Of a DNA stretch of 64,000 bases, positions 60,154-64,000 are shown piece by piece; position 1 is the first letter of the stretch, and the number at the start of each line of letters is the position of its first letter. Below the pieces are notes generated by a model. The model was given only the letters and a program-made list of their open reading frames with translations. It made no database searches and was not told where the DNA came from. Source of the DNA: Echinococcus granulosus (Eukaryota > Platyhelminthes > Cestoda > Cyclophyllidea > Taeniidae). The stretch covers positions 2,619,925 through 2,683,924 of the forward strand of contig NW_020170384.1 in the NCBI RefSeq assembly GCF_000524195.1, given 5' to 3'. The position numbers were made by a program, and so were the translations under genes.

Positions 60154-62577
60154 GTACCGAAATTTGTGAAGGATCGATTATTTTATTTTTCACCTAGTTT
60201 GTTCAAATTCAAAAGTATTTTCAACGTCCTGAAACCACCCTTTTGCCATATTTCAGCGTAGAGGAAACCGAAAAGGTCTTCCCACGCGGAAAGCTCCCAG
60301 GGCTACGGAGATTTCAAAGCCAATGTTATTTAGCTTTTTGCATGGAGAGGGTCGGTCCAATGTCCCCTCTGTGAAGTCCGGGAAGCGTGGCATTAAGTAA
60401 GCATGATCCGACACTGTCGTTAAAGTTTTCCAAGCATTAGAACTCATTTTTAGTCCCAAAATTTGCATTAATACTATGAATTAAAGTACTAGTAGGAAAA
60501 GTTAAAATAATCCATACTTTATAAGTTAACGTTGAAATCAATTGTAGGTCCCTCTGATTCAAGATTGTAAGGCATAATCAAGGGTTTATTCCAGGGCTGA
60601 GGTGGATTTCCTTCATTTTAGCTACTTGAAGATTTGTTCTTATTAAAACCACTTAGAAGCGTATGTACAGATCGGCAACAGGAATGTGTCGTCATGTGCA
60701 GTCGATAAGAAGTCTTCTTGTGACTGAATAAATTTTCATGTGTCAAATGAGCATCACTTTCGGAGTCAAGTGCTAATCTGCACTTTGTCTCGTGTTTTTT
60801 GTGTTCAATCCGATGGTAGCACCTTTTACTTGCACTGAAGGTAGTGAAATTCTACACAATCTGTCAAAGGCAATTTCTCAAATTTTCCGTTACTATGAGG
60901 TTTCACCATTCCTTGTAAAATAAGCCATCATAGGAACTTGTTGCAATTCAAATAAATGCAGGAGTAGTGACCCCAACCCTGATCAAAAGGAATGTCTAAG
61001 GCTGGTTTTTCCCAAACCTTTCGGGACCTTCGACCGGCACAAGATGGTCGGGCTCGCAGGGAATGAAAGGCAAAATTTGCATTTATATTATTTGTACTAC
61101 TTAGGACAGGCCTACTCAAGTTATGCTTTGCAAAGTTTGTTCGGTGCATGCAAACTAAATGGTTCCGTTCGCCCAGGTTTCTTATCTTTTTGCCTTGACA
61201 CTGATGTACATCTGTATAGTGATGTTGGTACCTGGTGCAGATGTTTACAACGCCAGTAAAGGGTCTTATCTCAAGATTCCAGACCCACAAAATTCTTTAT
61301 AAGAGGGTTAATAAGATCTACTAGATGGTGTGGTGCTTCGCATCCTTCTCCCATTAACCAACATATTGTAGCGATACACTATATTAGGGGAAATACCGCC
61401 TTTGCCCTCCAGTTCACTTAGATACACAAGGGTTGTGACCATGATGTGCTTTGAATTGCGGCAGTAAATGCTTCTGCTCTGAGGCCTTTGTCTTCTTTGA
61501 TCTTCTGTTCCTAGCAATATCCAAAATTGCTGGAATTTTTTCCATGGCCTACCTTGAATAGTAGACTATGAATCCTGTTTGACTACCTGAACCGCCAGTA
61601 CAGTTTTTCCGTTATAATCGAACATAAAATTTAGCAATCATCAATTTTTAGGGAATAAGCCCCAAGTTTCGTGCAAAATATTTGGAAGCGATTGATTTGG
61701 GAAAGTATCAAGCAGGTCCCATCTAGTGAAGTTAAACAAAATAAGGTATCCTCCAGATTTCAGTTGGAATTTATGGCTGATTTTTTAAGTGTTGTAGCGT
61801 ACTTTATTACCAGGTAATTATTTACCCATAAGAAGACCTTTAAGATCATTATCTCCTAGTTATTTCCACAATAATGTAGAAATGCATTTAGGCAAGTCTT
61901 CAAAGCATTGCGACGAACCAGTAGATGTGGATCAGTGTTTCTGATGTTGCATCAGAGCAAAAATTGAGCAGATGGGCAGCGGAGGATAGAGTAAGCACTT
62001 AAAATCATTGGCGGATAATTTTCTTAGATCTTCAAGCAATCAGGAAGGAGTACTGCCTCACTTAAGTGAGTCTAAACAGTAGAGTTGGATTTCATGTGCT
62101 ACATAGAACTGATGTCTCAGTGATTTTAAGAATGTTGAACTCCAAAAAGGTGTTTTCTGCTTTGCACGCCTTCCGTTTCTCAAAGGAGCAAGCTGTGGAT
62201 ATTGCGCCACAATGCTGTGGCTATTCGTGTAAGCTGGTGGAAGGCTCCCTTGAAAAGATCTATCAATACATCTTAGAGGATACATTGTTTTCGATAAAAG
62301 TGCTTAATTGTAAGATCGAGTTTCGATTTGAGCTTCTACGAAATTGAATAAAAATAAGAACCTTTACCTATTGATAGGTACCGAAAGGACCATTATTCAG
62401 TTGCACCTTTTTACATAGTATTTGTGATGGGAAGCAAAATACAGGCATTTTCCCCACATCGCTATTGGCATGCTTCATTCTACTAAATTATTGCCTTTCC
62501 CTCTGACACGAATTCTCTCCTAGCACTTACCACTAAGGCATTTGGAGTCGAATATCGGTTCAATCTCTGAATTTCAG
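60154..62577. other. Intron or intergenic, undecided
   Basis: No exon recognised between the candidate exon near 60.1 kb and the Ser/Thr-rich exon at 62.58 kb. A PH-domain exon was looked for and not found. Confidence 0.5.
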
Positions 62578-63231
62578 GCATACTAATAAATCCGATCATC
62601 GCAGCTCGATAGGCAACACCCCCATCGGGGCTGTGACGAGCACGGCGAAGCCAAGTACCACCAAAACAGACAGCGACAGCGGAGTCCACACCCAAACGGA
62701 AGAGGAGCGACGTCGTCGTCGCCCTCAGCCCTATCACCAAGCGCCGCTTTATCGTGAGCAGCCTGTCTTTAGCACCGGTCGATCGCGGTGGATCGGGCGC
62801 CCTGGTCACACGCCTTTCGCCACCACAACGACTACAAGTCGACAGTCCCGCAGCAAGTGGCAGCAACAACAGCAAGTACCACGGCACCAGAGTCAGATGA
62901 AGCCGCTACGAAGCAGCGATAGCGATGCTGGAGGTCAGGCAGAGCAGGAGGCCAGCCGCTCTGCCTCTCCCACGCTCTCTTCTACCTCCTCAATCACATC
63001 CTCCGCTTCCTCCGCCACTGCTGCCGAGTCCGCCTCCGCCCTTGCACCCACCGTCTCCACCAGCTACTCACTGTCCAACGTGGACCCTCACCTCCAACCA
63101 TCACGACCGGTAGTTGGAGTGATCTCGGAGGCAATAAGAAAGATGCGGGCACCTACACCTGCGCCTTCACCACCGAGTGCCATGATGGAGACGCTGGTGC
63201 AGGAGGAGAATCAAGCCAAAGTGGAGGTCCA
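62578..63231 (+). CDS. Ser/Thr/Ala/Gln-rich exon, possible continuation of the RhoGEF gene
   Basis: An open frame of 217 codons between acceptor ATTTCAG and donor GTGAGT, starting and ending in phase 2. It is clearly richer in GC than its flanks. The product is low complexity: HTQTEEERRRRRPQPYHQ, a Gln run (SKWQQQQQVPRHQSQ), then serine/alanine runs (SSTSSITSSASSATAAESAS), ending VGVISEAIRKMRAP and VQEENQAKVEV. No domain is recognised. It does not join directly to the exon ending at 59838. At least one more exon or a separate gene is required. Confidence 0.5.
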
Positions 63232-63795
63232 GTGAGTGTGATTTGTGGTTTATACGTGAGGAGGAATTGTTTCTTTGGCATTCACAGAAAACCTACTATG
63301 GACAAGTTTTTCGCTATAGGAAAATTGGACTTCCGCCTTAAGATTGTATTTGTAGCGGCAAAAGTGGGATTTAAATTAACGGCTGTAATGTACTTCGAGT
63401 GAAGCCATGTGCCAAGTAACGATGAGTATTTCAGGAGCACCAAGAGAAACGCTATCAAAAATTAAAAATAAATGGAACAGACTTAAGTAAAATTTTCTTC
63501 ATAAAGCAACTTATTATAAGCGGTCGCATCAGCACAGCACTGTATGACTACTGAGCCTGCTGGGGCTAGCTATAAATCCTATAATCACCTTAAAACTTGA
63601 GATGGGTTATGCTAATGAGTCCCTGAAATTACTTGGAGCATGAGATTAAGAATATGCAATGTCCTACCTCTGCTTAAACTATATAGATTACTTTTTCTGG
63701 CACAAATTGCGTTTCGAAGTGTTGTTCATCGACTTGCATCCAGTTACCTTTCAAAGTGGAAAACTTATTCCTTTAAAAGGTCCTTGGTCTGACAT
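63232..63795 (+). other. Probable intron after the Ser/Thr-rich exon
   Basis: AT-rich, no feature recognised. Confidence 0.5.
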
Positions 63796-64000
63796 ATGGA
63801 AGCGCTGTACAGCGTGAGGCCCAAATCTGATGGGGAATATGCATGGTTACATATGGCGCCACTGCTATCCGCACGGCACTGGCAAATATGGTCAGCCCCA
63901 GGTCAAGAACAAATGAAATATATTGCCTTGAGTGAGGGCATGCGCGTGCGTGCCGTAACCATCTGGGTCAAGGATTCGGAAATCTGTGAAAGCAGTGGAT
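63796..64000 (+). CDS. Open frame running off the window, unrecognised
   Basis: Sixty-eight codons from ATG at 63796 to the window end without a stop, in DNA richer in GC than its surroundings. Reads MEALYSVRPKSDGEYAWLHM, then ARHWQIWSAPGQEQMKYIAL and VRAVTIWVKDSEICESSG. An in-frame TGA lies two codons upstream. The composition looks protein-like (several Trp, balanced charge), but I recognise no family. It could be an exon of the upstream gene, a new gene or part of a transposable element. Confidence 0.35.
   Translation, partial: MEALYSVRPKSDGEYAWLHMAPLLSARHWQIWSAPGQEQMKYIALSEGMRVRAVTIWVKDSEICESSG

Noticed and set aside
63090..63190. Ig-like DAGTYTC motif in an alternative frame of the Ser/Thr-rich exon
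   Set aside because: The match is short, its frame contains stops on the upstream side, and the low-complexity frame fits the splice borders.
1..64000. CRISPR arrays, operons, prokaryotic islands
   Set aside because: No spaced short repeats or dense gene runs. The window is intron-containing eukaryotic DNA.

Overview
This is nuclear DNA from a multicellular eukaryote. Coding exons are short, are separated by AT-rich introns of 64 bases to about 6 kb, and carry GT-AG borders. No prokaryotic features are visible. The content suggests a parasitic flatworm, most likely a tapeworm. Pointers are miniature LTR retrotransposons of the kind reported in cestodes (TRIMs), broken EF-hand and dynein-light-chain-like pieces as in flatworm tegument proteins, and serine/threonine-rich expansions inside conserved domains. 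The assignment is an inference. There is one N (48308) and a run of 13 C, so this is a draft assembly.

Minus strand, about 46.86 down to 6.63 kb: one large gene for a group VIA calcium-independent phospholipase A2 (PLA2G6-like). Fifteen exons can be read. Their reading phases join without conflict and give 1109 codons including the stop. In protein order there is a short N-terminal region, about eight ankyrin repeats, a long acidic and Ser/Pro-rich linker, and a patatin lipase domain with DGGGIRG, GTSTG and DGG motifs. The first codons were not found.

Plus strand, 50.52 to at least 59.84 kb: a Dbl-family Rho guanine-nucleotide exchange factor. Eight exons join in phase. The N-terminal part is unrecognised, and the DH domain at 57.9-59.2 kb carries a large low-complexity insertion. 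No PH domain was found. A long Ser/Thr/Ala/Gln-rich exon at 62.58-63.23 kb and an open frame running off the window end may belong to it or to a following gene.

The two genes lie head to head. The roughly 3.7 kb between their outermost recognised exons holds a complete 1239-base TRIM-like element on the minus strand (197-base LTRs, primer-binding site, polypurine tract, GTAT target duplication) and a solo LTR in the opposite direction. A second, older element of the same family lies in a phospholipase intron (38.81-39.90 kb), another solo LTR lies in a GEF intron (55.10-55.29 kb), and an internal fragment lies at 4.70-4.93 kb.

The remaining sequence is intronic or intergenic. It holds two further degenerate repeat families (copies near 4.4, 7.7 and 13.6 kb, and near 22.9, 25.8 and 32.2 kb) and decayed EF-hand/dynein-light-chain-like fragments near 3.7 and 55.6-56.5 kb.
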